DNA of 64,000 bases from the NCBI RefSeq assembly GCF_000425705.1, contig NZ_AUDY01000011.1:62001-126000 (forward strand), in the 5' to 3' direction. Shown here one piece after another: positions 25,859 to 34,410 of the stretch. Within the stretch, counting starts at the first letter, position 1. Each line of letters starts with the position of its first letter. The notes below the pieces were generated by a model. The model made no database searches and was not told the DNA's origin. It saw only the letters and a list, made by a program, of their open reading frames with translations. This DNA is from Halobacillus kuroshimensis DSM 18393. Lineage in GTDB: Bacteria; Bacillota; Bacilli; Bacillales; Halobacillaceae. Position numbers and translations under genes: made by a program.

Positions 25859-26080
25859 TTGTCGGTTCCAATCCACCTTGAATCAATCTCATTTTCTCTC
25901 CATTTGGCGTTTGTTTATAGGACAGACCGCGTGCTGCTCCTTGAAAAATGTCGGCTGATGTTAGAAGGTCCCATGAAAAACTACTCTATCAAAGAGAACG
26001 CTTTGCTCACTTTTATGAGCTGGCTCATCCGTTTGAATGAACATCCAAACAGGTGGTTAATTAGGGGGAAAGCAGTATGA
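25859..26080 (+). CDS. Hypothetical protein, possibly the tail of a decayed gene
   Basis: 73 residues in the frame that overlaps the flavodoxin start by four bases (ATGA), which suggests a once-coupled gene. The same frame stays open upstream to about 25775, but without a good start codon or ribosome binding site. The sequence (ENALLTFMSWLIRLNEHPNR) is not recognisable. A TetR-type regulator often precedes such flavodoxin genes in Bacilli, so this may be its relic; that is inference only. Confidence 0.3.
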   Translation: MSVPIHLESISFSLHLAFVYRTDRVLLLEKCRLMLEGPMKNYSIKENALLTFMSWLIRLNEHPNRWLIRGKAV

Positions 26081-26571
26081 AATCAATTATAGTGTATACA
26101 TCCAAACATGGAAGTACTGAAAAAGCTGTCCAGTTGCTGTCAGACCGATTGGATGGAGAAGTCGCTGCCGTTAAAGTGGATAAAGCCTGGGGAATTAACC
26201 TTCACTCTTATGATCGGGTGATCCTCGGTGGTCCAATTTATAATGGGCAACTCTCCATGGAACTCAGTTCCTATGCCGTTTGTCATTTACACACTTTGAT
26301 GGAGACGCAAATCGGTTTGTTCATTCTTGCAGCAGCGGAAGATGTTTTCACTCTGCAGCGCGAATTAGAGGAGGCGTTTCCTGCGCCGCTTTATGCTTAC
26401 GCTTCTGCTAAGGAATCTTTTGGTTATGAGCTGCATTTAGGTGGGTTGAGCGCTTTGGAAAAAGTGATTCTCGAAGCCAATGGTATATCCCGTAATGCTT
26501 CCAAACTGTCTTTCTCAGACATCGAACGTTTTGCAGATATGTTGAACAAAAAAATGAAAATCTATCGGTGA
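26077..26571 (+). CDS. Flavodoxin-domain protein
   Basis: 164 residues. The FMN phosphate loop is visible at the N-terminus (IIVYTSKHGSTEKAVQLLS, T/S-rich TSKHGST), followed by YDRVILGGPIYNGQLSMELS, the flavodoxin/HemG-type core. It is probably an FMN-binding electron carrier or a menaquinone-dependent oxidoreductase like HemG. The preceding frame overlaps it by four bases. The C-terminal half is less typical, so the exact reaction is unknown. Confidence 0.75.
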   Translation: MKSIIVYTSKHGSTEKAVQLLSDRLDGEVAAVKVDKAWGINLHSYDRVILGGPIYNGQLSMELSSYAVCHLHTLMETQIGLFILAAAEDVFTLQRELEEAFPAPLYAYASAKESFGYELHLGGLSALEKVILEANGISRNASKLSFSDIERFADMLNKKMKIYR

Positions 26572-26645
26572 AGGTAAGGAGGAAGTGAGAGGTTGGAAAG
26601 AGAGTCAGTCTTGTCTTAGGTAAATCGCCTAGAGCCTTTTCAAGG

Positions 26646-27014
26646 ATGCTTCTAATCATCATCGGAAGTGTATCATTGGGGCTTGGAGTACTGGGCATTG
26701 TTCTTCCCCTGATGCCGACAACGCCATTATTGCTGCTCACCACGGTCTGTTACATACAAAGTTCCGATCGATTGTATGACTAGCTGATGATGATCAAATG
26801 GTTCGGATTTTATATTCGAAATTATAAAGCTGGACGTGGCCACCCGATTAAACCTAAGATGTCCGTGCTCCTGATGATCTGGTTTCCGTTTTTGTTTTCG
26901 GCTTTTTACACCGCTCCCAATCTTTTGTTGAAAGTTGGTTTTATCTTCGGAGGGTGCTTATATACCGTTGTGATCTATTTGGCAAAAACGCATAAACCGG
27001 TAGAAGAAGGATAA
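26646..27014 (+). pseudogene. DUF454 (YbaN-type) membrane protein gene with an internal stop
   Basis: The frame reads MLLIIIGSVSLGLGVLGIVL then PLMPTTPLLLLTT, the conserved DUF454 opening, and continues after a TAG at 26781-26783 with MMIKWFGFYIRNYKAGRGHP. In intact members the sequence at this point is a tryptophan in the pattern RLxxWLxxxxxFGxYIxxW, so TAG is one base from the expected TGG. Start to final stop gives 123 codons, exactly the family length. The 3' part could be translated from ATG 26787 but would lack half the protein. A sequencing error is the alternative explanation. Confidence 0.8.
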
Positions 27015-27063
27015 CCATTGGGTTGCGTCTCTTTTTTGTGTGGAATGAGTGATTATGTAGTGA

Positions 27064-27117
27064 AAATAAGGAAGAATTCCCCCTTACATTTCTTTAGGTG
27101 AGAATTCTTCCTTATTT
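27064..27117. terminator. Bidirectional terminator between convergent genes
   Basis: AAATAAGGAAGAATTC (27064-27079) pairs exactly with GAATTCTTCCTTATTT (27102-27117), a 16-bp stem with a 22-base loop. It overlaps the stop codon of the minus-strand epimerase gene. Confidence 0.85.
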
Positions 27118-28027
27118 ATTTCCTTTTAAAATAATCGACCGTTTCCGCTAACCCCTCATTCAAGTCATACGCTGGAGTCCAGGTGAGTTCGCTCCGTGCC
27201 TTCTCATTGGAAAGCCGGCTGTGCCGGATGTCACCTTCCCGTTTTTCATGATAAACAGGCTCCATTGATATCCCGCACTTCTCAACAAGCAGGGTGTAAA
27301 GGTTGTTGATCGACGTTTGTGTATCACTGCCGATGTTGAGGATTTGGTTATCCGCCTTCGTCATGGCAAGCAGGTTGGCCCGCGCGACATCATCGACGTA
27401 GACAAAGTCGCGGGTCTGGCTGCCATCCCCGAAAATGACCGGGGGTTGGTTCTGTAAGAGCTGCTCAACAAAGATGCTGATTACACCGCCTTCCCCGTCG
27501 GAGCGCTGCCCGGGACCATAGACATTCGCATAGCGGAAGATGGTGTAGGGAAGGCCGTGAAGCGTGTGGAACAATCGGATATACGTTTCGGCTGCTGATT
27601 TTGAGGCTCCATAAAAGGATAGGGGGCTGGTTGGATTCTCCTCGTGGAGGGTGTCACGGGTCTCCCCATAAACGGCGCTGGAGGAGGAGAAGATGAATTT
27701 TTTCACTCCATAACGGCTGCTGTATTCCAACAGCTTTACGGTGCCTGAAATGTTAACGGCAGCGTCTTCCGCCGGTTTTTTAAGGGATTCCGTCACATTC
27801 ACTTGAGCAGCGAGGTGCATCACGATGTCGGGTCTCTCCCTTTCGAATATATCCTTCACTTTTTTTGATGAAAGCTTTCTTTTGAAAACCTTCACTCCAC
27901 ATGGAAGGTTTTCTTTCCGTCCGTTGGAGAAATCGTCTAAAACAATGGGAATGTGACCTTCTGACAATAGCAGGTGGACAATCCGGGAGCCGATGAATCC
28001 GGCTCCACCGGTCACTAATACTTTCAC
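27116..28027 (-). CDS. NAD-dependent NDP-sugar epimerase (GalE/YtcB-like)
   Basis: 303 residues. The NAD loop VTGGAGFIGSRIVHLLLSEG starts at residue 5, the catalytic pair is in FYGASKSAAE (Tyr and Lys four apart), and SSSAVYG precedes it. It interconverts an NDP-hexose such as UDP-glucose/galactose or their uronic forms. It is the last gene of the six-gene minus-strand operon, overlapping the preceding GT4 gene by four bases (GTGA). In Bacillus subtilis the spore-coat locus ytcA-ytcB-ytcC next to cotS/cotSA has a comparable epimerase, so a spore-glycan role is plausible. Confidence 0.85.
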   Translation of the reverse strand: MKVLVTGGAGFIGSRIVHLLLSEGHIPIVLDDFSNGRKENLPCGVKVFKRKLSSKKVKDIFERERPDIVMHLAAQVNVTESLKKPAEDAAVNISGTVKLLEYSSRYGVKKFIFSSSSAVYGETRDTLHEENPTSPLSFYGASKSAAETYIRLFHTLHGLPYTIFRYANVYGPGQRSDGEGGVISIFVEQLLQNQPPVIFGDGSQTRDFVYVDDVARANLLAMTKADNQILNIGSDTQTSINNLYTLLVEKCGISMEPVYHEKREGDIRHSRLSNEKARSELTWTPAYDLNEGLAETVDYFKRK

Positions 28028-29322
28028 TGAAAACCCTCCTTTCTATATAAATGATTCTGGTAAACGGCTTCAATTTTTTTAGTCATGACATCGCTGGTAA
28101 GGTGCTTGCGCGCGTAAGACTCGGCGGCCTCGGCAAACCGCCTGCGCTCTTCTTTGCTGGTTATGAAACGCCTGAGTGCCCGGGCCAGTTCTTCTACATT
28201 CCCCGGTTCGCAGAGAATTCCGGTTTTTTCAGGGTGGACCATTTCCGGTATGCCCCCACATGTGGTGGAGATGACCGCCTGCTTCGAATGCATAGCTTCG
28301 ATGATGGATAAAGGGAAGTTGTCATTGATCGTAGGCAGAACATAGATGTCTGACTGGGAGAGGATGGACGGGATATCGTCTCGTCTTCCCCAGAAGGTGA
28401 CGTTATCCAGCTCCCATTCTTCCGCTTGTTTCATCAGGATTTCTTTCATGACGCCATCTCCGACAATCCATACGTCTACATGATTCCTATACTCCCGCAG
28501 GCTTGCCAACGCTTCCAACAGATAACCATGACCTTTACGTGGGGCCAGTCGGGAAACGCAGGTCATGGTGAGTTTTTCACGGGGGCGGAGGGGGAGAGGT
28601 TTAAAATCGATGCCGGTATGAACGGTCACCAGCTTTTCTTCCGCAGCTCCAAGATCCATCAGGTTGGGGCGGAAGGAATCAGCGATCATGATAATTTTTG
28701 TACTTGCTGCTATTCCGTTTTTCTCAATACACGTAAAATAGGCTTCTTCAAGGGACCCTTTCTGGATTTTGTTGAATGTCAGGCGGCTTTTCGTGAAAAA
28801 TCCGTGGGGGGTGAAAAAAAGTGGTTGTTGGTACGTTTGATTCAAATCTCCAAGAAGGAAAAGGGCAAACAGGTCCTGGGCGTGGATAACGTCATACTTC
28901 TCAAGGTTTTGGGTTTTGAGAAACGCTGAAAACACATGAAGAAAGCTGAGGTTTTTAATGATTTTTTCGTTTGTGGATCCGTAGCGTTCCATCATGAACG
29001 CCCGGGCGGCGGCGGAGGCTTCCGGAATCCACTCCTCCAGCTGCACGGAAGACATGTCCCCGGGGGCCAGTACATCGACGTGATGCCCTGCTGCCTCCAT
29101 GCCGTTTTTTAATGAGGTGATGTAATGGGACAGCCCGCCGGTATTGGGATATCGAAGAAACGTTACATATAAGATGGTCAAAGGCTTCGGTGGCCGGCCT
29201 TCCATTTGCTGCTGGTGGAAGGAATGGGGGGAGTTGGGAGCGGCGTCTTTAATCTTTAAAAAATACTGATCCATCACAGCAGTAAGAGCGGGATGAATGC
29301 GGAAGGGTGGCATTTCACTCAC
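28024..29322 (-). CDS. GT4-family glycosyltransferase (CotSA/YtcC-like)
   Basis: 432 residues from GTG 29322, placed behind GGACGAGG; longer in-frame starts run into the upstream kinase gene. GT-B fold: YPNTGGLSHYITSLKNGMEA opens the acceptor domain; CVSRLAPRKGHGYLLEALAS and DIYVLPTINDNFPLSIIEAM mark the donor domain. An unusual N-terminal stretch of about 50 residues (RIHPALTAVMDQYFLKIKDA) precedes the fold and recurs in the paralogue at 31582. The pair likely acts on the same glycan. It overlaps the epimerase by four bases. Confidence 0.83.
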   Translation of the reverse strand: MSEMPPFRIHPALTAVMDQYFLKIKDAAPNSPHSFHQQQMEGRPPKPLTILYVTFLRYPNTGGLSHYITSLKNGMEAAGHHVDVLAPGDMSSVQLEEWIPEASAAARAFMMERYGSTNEKIIKNLSFLHVFSAFLKTQNLEKYDVIHAQDLFALFLLGDLNQTYQQPLFFTPHGFFTKSRLTFNKIQKGSLEEAYFTCIEKNGIAASTKIIMIADSFRPNLMDLGAAEEKLVTVHTGIDFKPLPLRPREKLTMTCVSRLAPRKGHGYLLEALASLREYRNHVDVWIVGDGVMKEILMKQAEEWELDNVTFWGRRDDIPSILSQSDIYVLPTINDNFPLSIIEAMHSKQAVISTTCGGIPEMVHPEKTGILCEPGNVEELARALRRFITSKEERRRFAEAAESYARKHLTSDVMTKKIEAVYQNHLYRKEGFQ

Positions 29323-29342
29323 GTTTCCTCGTCCTTTCTTAT

Positions 29343-30404
29343 CTATTTGTAAATTCCCAGCTCTTTCCCCCATGCAGCTATTTTCTCCAGGTGGTAGGGC
29401 AGGAGTTCCCCTCCACGGTTTTCAAGGATGCGCCTCAGCTGGGTGTGCAGTCCTTTTTCAAGGGTCCGCTGCAGATAGGCCATTTTATAAAGCTTCATGG
29501 GCGGCGTTTGGAACTCAATGCCATGCTTTTTCATTTCCTTTGTATAAACATCCACGACTCGAGTGCGGATGTTGTCAGCGTCGTTCTGCCAGTCTTTGCG
29601 GAAGGCGATCAAAATCTCGACCATGACAATCATATCGAACCAGGACGGGGCGAATTTCGCTGATTCCCAGTCAATGAATTGAATGGGCCAGGCGGTAGGT
29701 TTCTGGACATCCTTTGAACAGATATTCTGCATGTGAAGGTCACCGTGGGTGATGGAGAACCCGCTTTCCAGAAGTTCAGGGAAAAAATCAGGGCCCTGCT
29801 TATACATGTTTTTCAATGATTTGTAATGAGGTTTGATGACATCCTTCCACTGTTTTTCCTTTTTGGCCTTCGTCAGCATGGTTAGTGTATTGGACATGAA
29901 TTTTTCCCGGTCTTTTCTCATTTCGGGAGAGTCGTACATCGGAAACCAAGGCTGCAGAACCGCGGACTCCCTTCTGAACTTTTCCTCGTACGTGTGGGCG
30001 TGCAGCTTGGCAAGGGCAGGGATGATGAGATCGAAATGGTCGGGGGTGAACGTCAATTGTCCCCGGATCTGCGGGACAAACTCCATAAACACCCACGTAT
30101 CTGACCCGTGTTTCTCCACTAAATAGATGTTAGGGAGAAATTCTTTCAGGAAAGGATAGGCCCTGCTGTAGATATTGATCTCAATTTCATTTTTATATTT
30201 GGTCGAGTGATAGATTTTGAAAATGGTCGGAAAGGTTCGGTTGTGTGTTTGAAGGTCGAGCTGATAGATGCTGCTTCGCTTCGTGGACTTCAGGTTTTGT
30301 ATCGAAGTCTCTATGAGCGACACTTTTTTTCCAAGAGAGGCAGTGAGCTTCTCTTCAATACGGTTTTTATGAAACATCGACGTCAGTTCGGCGGCGGAAT
30401 ACAT
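29343..30404 (-). CDS. APH-fold phosphotransferase (CotS-like)
   Basis: 353 residues. The Brenner motif THGDLHMQNICSKD and the metal-binding FIDWESAKF are clear, and VFMEFVPQIRG forms the hinge, so this is an aminoglycoside-phosphotransferase/choline-kinase-type enzyme. The same fold appears in spore coat proteins CotS and CotI. In this operon it probably phosphorylates a sugar or an intermediate rather than an antibiotic. The start is ATG 30404 with AAGGAGTGAG upstream; the gap to the ATP-grasp gene is only two bases. Confidence 0.82.
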   Translation of the reverse strand: MYSAAELTSMFHKNRIEEKLTASLGKKVSLIETSIQNLKSTKRSSIYQLDLQTHNRTFPTIFKIYHSTKYKNEIEINIYSRAYPFLKEFLPNIYLVEKHGSDTWVFMEFVPQIRGQLTFTPDHFDLIIPALAKLHAHTYEEKFRRESAVLQPWFPMYDSPEMRKDREKFMSNTLTMLTKAKKEKQWKDVIKPHYKSLKNMYKQGPDFFPELLESGFSITHGDLHMQNICSKDVQKPTAWPIQFIDWESAKFAPSWFDMIVMVEILIAFRKDWQNDADNIRTRVVDVYTKEMKKHGIEFQTPPMKLYKMAYLQRTLEKGLHTQLRRILENRGGELLPYHLEKIAAWGKELGIYK

Positions 30405-30406
30405 GG

Positions 30407-31585
30407 TTACTCACTCCTTCGGTTCTTCTTCCAGGCATTCTTCAAATGGGATAAGGTGCTGCGTATAAAAGGCATCGGGTCATCGAGGGCAAGGAGAGCA
30501 AAAACCTTCTTCCCCCTGAACCCATCTAAGAAATCTTTGACACTCATCCCGCCGTTCTTTCTTTTTTCAAGAAAGGTCAGGAAATAGCGGACAAGATAGA
30601 TCCACTGAACACCGTCTGTCTGCTGTAAGGATGGTGCGGGGTGATGGCCTGTCAGGTGCAGGTAGTAAAAATAGGCAAAATCAACGCCCGAAGCGCCGGT
30701 TAAGCTGTGGGTGAGCCAGAAACGAGGGTTGATTTCAATAAGCTTGTATCGGCCATCGCGTGGGTCTTTTTTGTATTCGATCATCCCGATCCCTTTAAGG
30801 TTCAACGCTTTCAACAGTGGCAGGCCTTCCTCCACGAGCTCGGGAATTCTCCTGCTCACAATATGGGCGCCTGTGCCAAACTGGGCCGGGAACTGGTGAT
30901 TTTTCTGCAGGGTGAAAAGGGCGAGTAATCTCATGTTCTCATCAAAAAAGGTGGCGATTTTATAGAAGCATTGGTTATCGCCGGGGATGATTTCCTGTAT
31001 GATCAGCTCTCCGAAGGCCCGGTATGCCGGATAGACTTCCTTCAGCATGTCAGCATTCTCTATGTGAATCGCCTTTTTGTTGACGTGTTTCCGGAATTCA
31101 TGACCGAATACGGGCTTTAAGATACACGGGAACTCCAACTGTGCGATGGCTTCATCCAGTTGCTGTTCATCTTCTATAAAAAAAGTTTTCGCTGTCGGTA
31201 CGTGATGCTGTACGGCCAATTCATACGTTCTCTTTTTATCGAGCAGATCCATGATGGTTGAATGATCGGGATATAAGAACAAATAGTAGGATGATAGTTC
31301 ACGGCGGTACTTGGAAATGAACACCACATAATCATCCGCCCCGGCATAGAGAACGGGTTTATGATCGAGAGATTCGGAGGTTTGGATTAAAAATGAAAGC
31401 AGCTCTTCCTCCTGGGTCAAGGGACTTGGGCAGACAGCGCAGTGGGCGAGCCGTGATTTCCCTTTGGAGTAGGGTCCTTCTGTATCGAAGGCATACACAT
31501 CAATCCCTTTTCGGGCAAGAGTGTGGATGATTCCGACACCGTTAGCGCTTAAATCAAGCACGACAGCTGGATGTGTGAACATCAT
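30407..31585 (-). CDS. ATP-grasp carboxylate-amine ligase
   Basis: 392 residues. After an N-terminal pre-ATP-grasp domain (VVLDLSANGVGIIHTLARKG), the grasp core shows FPCILKPVFGHEF, ELIIQEIIPGDNQCFYKIAT and the metal-binding KLIEINPRFWLTHSL. Enzymes of this type join a carboxylate to an amine through an acyl phosphate. Between two glycosyltransferases and near a deacetylase, it may acylate a freed amino sugar with an amino acid. It overlaps the upstream GT4 gene by four bases (ATGA). No known substrate signature is apparent. Confidence 0.82.
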   Translation of the reverse strand: MMFTHPAVVLDLSANGVGIIHTLARKGIDVYAFDTEGPYSKGKSRLAHCAVCPSPLTQEEELLSFLIQTSESLDHKPVLYAGADDYVVFISKYRRELSSYYLFLYPDHSTIMDLLDKKRTYELAVQHHVPTAKTFFIEDEQQLDEAIAQLEFPCILKPVFGHEFRKHVNKKAIHIENADMLKEVYPAYRAFGELIIQEIIPGDNQCFYKIATFFDENMRLLALFTLQKNHQFPAQFGTGAHIVSRRIPELVEEGLPLLKALNLKGIGMIEYKKDPRDGRYKLIEINPRFWLTHSLTGASGVDFAYFYYLHLTGHHPAPSLQQTDGVQWIYLVRYFLTFLEKRKNGGMSVKDFLDGFRGKKVFALLALDDPMPFIRSTLSHLKNAWKKNRRSE

Positions 31586-32886
31586 ACTCCCTCCGAATCG
31601 AGAAGGTTATAGTAGAGTTCTTCCACGCGGCCGACCATTGCTTCCCGTGTCAGGTGCTTCTTGGCATAGTCATATGCCTCGCCGCCAAGCTTTTTTCGTA
31701 AGGCTTCATCTCCAAGCAGTCGTTGGAGCTGGGTGGTTAACTGGCCGACATGTCCCGGTTCTACCACGAGACCGGTTTGATTGTGATGAACAATTTCCTT
31801 GATGCCGCCGCAGTCGGTAGTCAAGACAGCTGCCCCGCTGTGCATCGCTTCTATAATGGAAATCGGAAGGTTGTCGTTAACGGTAGGAAGGACGAAAATA
31901 TCGGTTTTACTCAAAATAGCAGGAATGTCCTCTCGTTTACCTAGAAATTTCACGTTTGAGAGTTTCAACGATTTGGCCTCAGCTTCAAGCGTTTCCCGCA
32001 TTTCCCCGTCCCCGACAATCCACACCTCTGCCTGGCCGATCCGCTTGATCATCGACAGTGCCTTGAAAAGATGTGTATGTCCTTTGCGGGGCCCCAGTCT
32101 TGCAATGCAGGCGATGACAACTTTCTCGTTCCTGTCCTTCCGCTTCAATTCTTTGAACTCAATGCCGGTATGAATCGTGGTCAGTTTTTTCGGTTTGGCC
32201 CCGAGAGAACTCAATGGTTCGCGGAAGGAGTCACTCAAAATGACCATGTGGGTGGCGTAGTCGATGGCTTTTTCCTCCATTTTTTTGTAATACACTTCTT
32301 CGGCGGATCCTGCTTCAATGCGGTTGAATTTGACCCTGCTGAAGGTGAACATGCCGTGGGGCGTAAAAAGAAGCGGCTTTCCTATGCCTTCATTCAATCT
32401 TCCCAGGATGTTGGCTGTAAATAAATCCTGGGCGTGGAGGATATCGTATTTCTCCACTTTGACGGATGATATCATCTGTTCATAGATATAGAGGAGACGT
32501 GAGTTCTGGATGATTTTACTTGTACTGCTGCCATAACGCCGTTCAAAGAAAGTCTTTAATTCAGGAACAATCGCTTCGCGGAGCTTTTGTACCTTTTTAG
32601 GTGAAAATTGGCTGGGGGCGATGACATCGACTTTATGTCCCATAGATTTGAGGCCTTCTTTTAATGTAGTGATGTAGTTGGAAAGACCGCCGGTATGTGG
32701 ATAATCCCAAAAGGTCGTGAGGAGGATGGACAATTTTTTCTGTCCGGGTTTCTGTTTTGTTTTCTTCTTCCGTCGTGGTTTTTTATCTTTTCCTTCAAGG
32801 AAGGCGCTGAGCGGCTTTGATTTGATTCCATAATATTCATCTAGAGCGGCAATCAGATGGGGGTATGGAAAATAGGATTCTTTCAT
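31582..32886 (-). CDS. GT4-family glycosyltransferase, paralogue of 28024-29322
   Basis: 434 residues from ATG 32886, which overlaps the deacetylase stop (ATGA) and sits eight bases after AGGAGG; the in-frame ATG at 32892 is too close to that site. An N-terminal segment YFPYPHLIAALDEYYGIKSK and a very basic linker (KKPRRKKKTKQKPGQKK) precede the GT-B fold (YPHTGGLSNYITTLKEGLKS; IARLGPRKGHTHLFKALSMI; DNLPISIIEAMHSGAAV). It is clearly paralogous to the other GT4 of this operon. The basic linker may bind membrane or polymer. Confidence 0.85.
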   Translation of the reverse strand: MKESYFPYPHLIAALDEYYGIKSKPLSAFLEGKDKKPRRKKKTKQKPGQKKLSILLTTFWDYPHTGGLSNYITTLKEGLKSMGHKVDVIAPSQFSPKKVQKLREAIVPELKTFFERRYGSSTSKIIQNSRLLYIYEQMISSVKVEKYDILHAQDLFTANILGRLNEGIGKPLLFTPHGMFTFSRVKFNRIEAGSAEEVYYKKMEEKAIDYATHMVILSDSFREPLSSLGAKPKKLTTIHTGIEFKELKRKDRNEKVVIACIARLGPRKGHTHLFKALSMIKRIGQAEVWIVGDGEMRETLEAEAKSLKLSNVKFLGKREDIPAILSKTDIFVLPTVNDNLPISIIEAMHSGAAVLTTDCGGIKEIVHHNQTGLVVEPGHVGQLTTQLQRLLGDEALRKKLGGEAYDYAKKHLTREAMVGRVEELYYNLLDSEGV

Positions 32887-33539
32887 TTCCATATCCTCCT
32901 GATCACTTCAAAGGCTTCAGCGTACGGAACACCGATAGTCATCCCGCGGACACTCGCCAGGTGTTTGACCCCTTCATAGGAACGCGGATGGGGAAAGTCC
33001 CGCATTTCAACTTCGTAATGTTTCAAGGAAGCTATCTTTTCTTCGATCTTTGTAGATATATTCACATAATAGTTGGGCTTGAACTGCTTATCACTGGACG
33101 GTGCATTCCACTCACTCGATGATACGGTTTCGAAGGTGATCAGCTCGATCGGCTGCTTACCAGGGAGGGGGCGGACGGCTGTGAGTACAGCCTGGAACGT
33201 AATCTGATGATCGATATTCACATCACCGTAGTGGTGGGTGAATACGATCGATGGCTGGTAAATCTCAATCAGTTTTTCAATTTCCTTTGTTAATAGATGG
33301 AGAGGCATCATTTCTAATTCCAAGTTCGGGTGTTCTAAAAATACCATTTCCTGAATTCCGATCTCTTGGTTTGCCTTGCGGGCAAGATGTTGAATGTGAT
33401 GAGCCTCTTCTTTTCTTCCGTTTGCTGTAATGATCGATACGACTCTACTTCCCTGGTCCGTGTATCTCTTCAGTGTTCCTGCTGTGCCAAGGAGTTCATC
33501 GTCCGGATGGGCAGCGATGACCAATACAGTATCTTTCAT
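32883..33539 (-). CDS. PIG-L/LmbE-family deacetylase
   Basis: 218 residues. The zinc site AHPDDELLGTAGTLKRY near residue 11, the later TITANGRKEEAHH-type segment and THHYGDVNIDHQ are the hallmarks of the PIG-L family, which includes BshB and MshB. These enzymes remove N-acetyl groups from GlcNAc conjugates. First gene of the six-gene operon. ATG 33539 is chosen, six bases after GAGGTG; GTG 33548 is in frame. It may free an amine that the ATP-grasp ligase then acylates. It could be a bacillithiol-path BshB, but bshA/bshC partners are not recognisable here. Confidence 0.85.
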   Translation of the reverse strand: MKDTVLVIAAHPDDELLGTAGTLKRYTDQGSRVVSIITANGRKEEAHHIQHLARKANQEIGIQEMVFLEHPNLELEMMPLHLLTKEIEKLIEIYQPSIVFTHHYGDVNIDHQITFQAVLTAVRPLPGKQPIELITFETVSSSEWNAPSSDKQFKPNYYVNISTKIEEKIASLKHYEVEMRDFPHPRSYEGVKHLASVRGMTIGVPYAEAFEVIRRIWK

Positions 33540-33705
33540 TTTCTTCACCTCATTCTAATCTCTATTACGTTACTATATGTCTTCCGAATGATAGTCGAAA
33601 CAGACACGAGCACAGGGCACCTGTCTGTTTGTTCCCCTATTGTAATGCAGCCTCAGAATAAAAAAGTAGAGAGAGGAGTCGGGTGCTGCCCTGAAAATAG
33701 GCTCT

Positions 33706-33732
33706 ACAACCTTTTTGCAGCATCATATATTG
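33706..33732 (+). promoter_or_regulatory. Sigma-K-like promoter upstream of the first small paralogue
   Basis: AC (33706-33707), 16 bases, then CATATATTG (33724-33732), close to the sigma-K pattern AC-N16-CATAnnnTA with one base off at the end. It lies 38 bases before ATG 33771. The mother-cell assignment is inference. Confidence 0.4.
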
Positions 33733-33770
33733 ATTAGGAACGAAAGCTCTAATGTAAAGAAGGTGAGCCG

Positions 33771-34241
33771 ATGAGAAAAAATCACAGTCCATCGAACGCT
33801 GGAAAGGTTCCTGAAGGTAAGGGGCAGGATTATCATGCTTCCAGAAAGCCGCACAAAAATGCCACAGCCATGGATGATGTTCTAAAGTCCATGTTTAAAC
33901 TGGGGGACCATCTTGAAGTCTTCTTCCGAGATCAAGTGCTCGGAGGGGGAGGGACCTATATAACAGCGTTCCACAACGTTCTCGTCTGGGTGGATCGTAA
34001 GGGACATATCAATGTGACCAATGTATGCGGCCCTGTCAGTGTAAGGAAAATCAAAAGGGACAGAAAAAAACGGGGGATATCCAAGAAGCAGGCTGATCCA
34101 TGTTCCATGCGGAAGGACAGGAGAAATCACACCTGTGAGAAAAAGGACACCGAACGCCGGGATGAAGAGCTTCTGAACTTCGTCAAAATTGAGCAGGAAC
34201 AATCAGAAGGCGGCCTGTCCTCTGATACGTACAAGAACTAA
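33771..34241 (+). CDS. Hypothetical protein, putative spore-envelope component A
   Basis: 156 residues, very rich in Lys, Arg and His, not recognised as a named family. Residues 41-85 (LGDHLEVFFRDQVLGGGGTY, then VLVWVDRKGHINVTNVCGPV) match the whole core of the next gene's product, so the two are paralogues; this copy has charged extensions at both ends, including a tail with two cysteines (DPCSMRKDRRNHTCEKK). The short beta-rich core hints at a small barrel. Its setting beside CotS/CotSA-like genes and CotA, and a sigma-K-like promoter, suggest a spore coat protein. Ribosome binding site AAGAAGGTGAG. Confidence 0.6.
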   Translation: MRKNHSPSNAGKVPEGKGQDYHASRKPHKNATAMDDVLKSMFKLGDHLEVFFRDQVLGGGGTYITAFHNVLVWVDRKGHINVTNVCGPVSVRKIKRDRKKRGISKKQADPCSMRKDRRNHTCEKKDTERRDEELLNFVKIEQEQSEGGLSSDTYKN

Positions 34242-34353
34242 TACACATAGAAGTGGTCATCTATCTATCAATGTATATCCTGTCCGGCATCCGAAACAGA
34301 AAATCTATCAAGGGCTAATAGGAAAACATTCTCAAATTGAGCGATATGCCTGT

Positions 34354-34381
34354 ACGCATTCCATGACTCAGCATAGAAATA
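34354..34381 (+). promoter_or_regulatory. Sigma-K-like promoter upstream of the second small paralogue
   Basis: AC (34354-34355), 16 bases, then CATAGAAATA (34372-34381). The -10 keeps CATA, but the downstream TA is shifted by one base from consensus. It lies 29 bases before ATG 34411 and has the same AC-N16-CATA spacing as the promoter of the paralogous gene. Confidence 0.35.
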
Positions 34382-34410
34382 GAGTAAACAGTGAAAAGGA
34401 GGGAAATGAT

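Noticed and set aside
28051-28929. Long plus-strand frames opposite the GT4 and kinase genes
   Set aside because: They are antisense shadows of well-supported minus-strand genes with clear motifs.
33571-33579. Sigma-K -10 (CATATAGTA, minus strand) for the six-gene glycan operon
   Set aside because: The -10 match is perfect, but the nearest AC is 14 bases upstream instead of 16-17, so I did not list it as a promoter.
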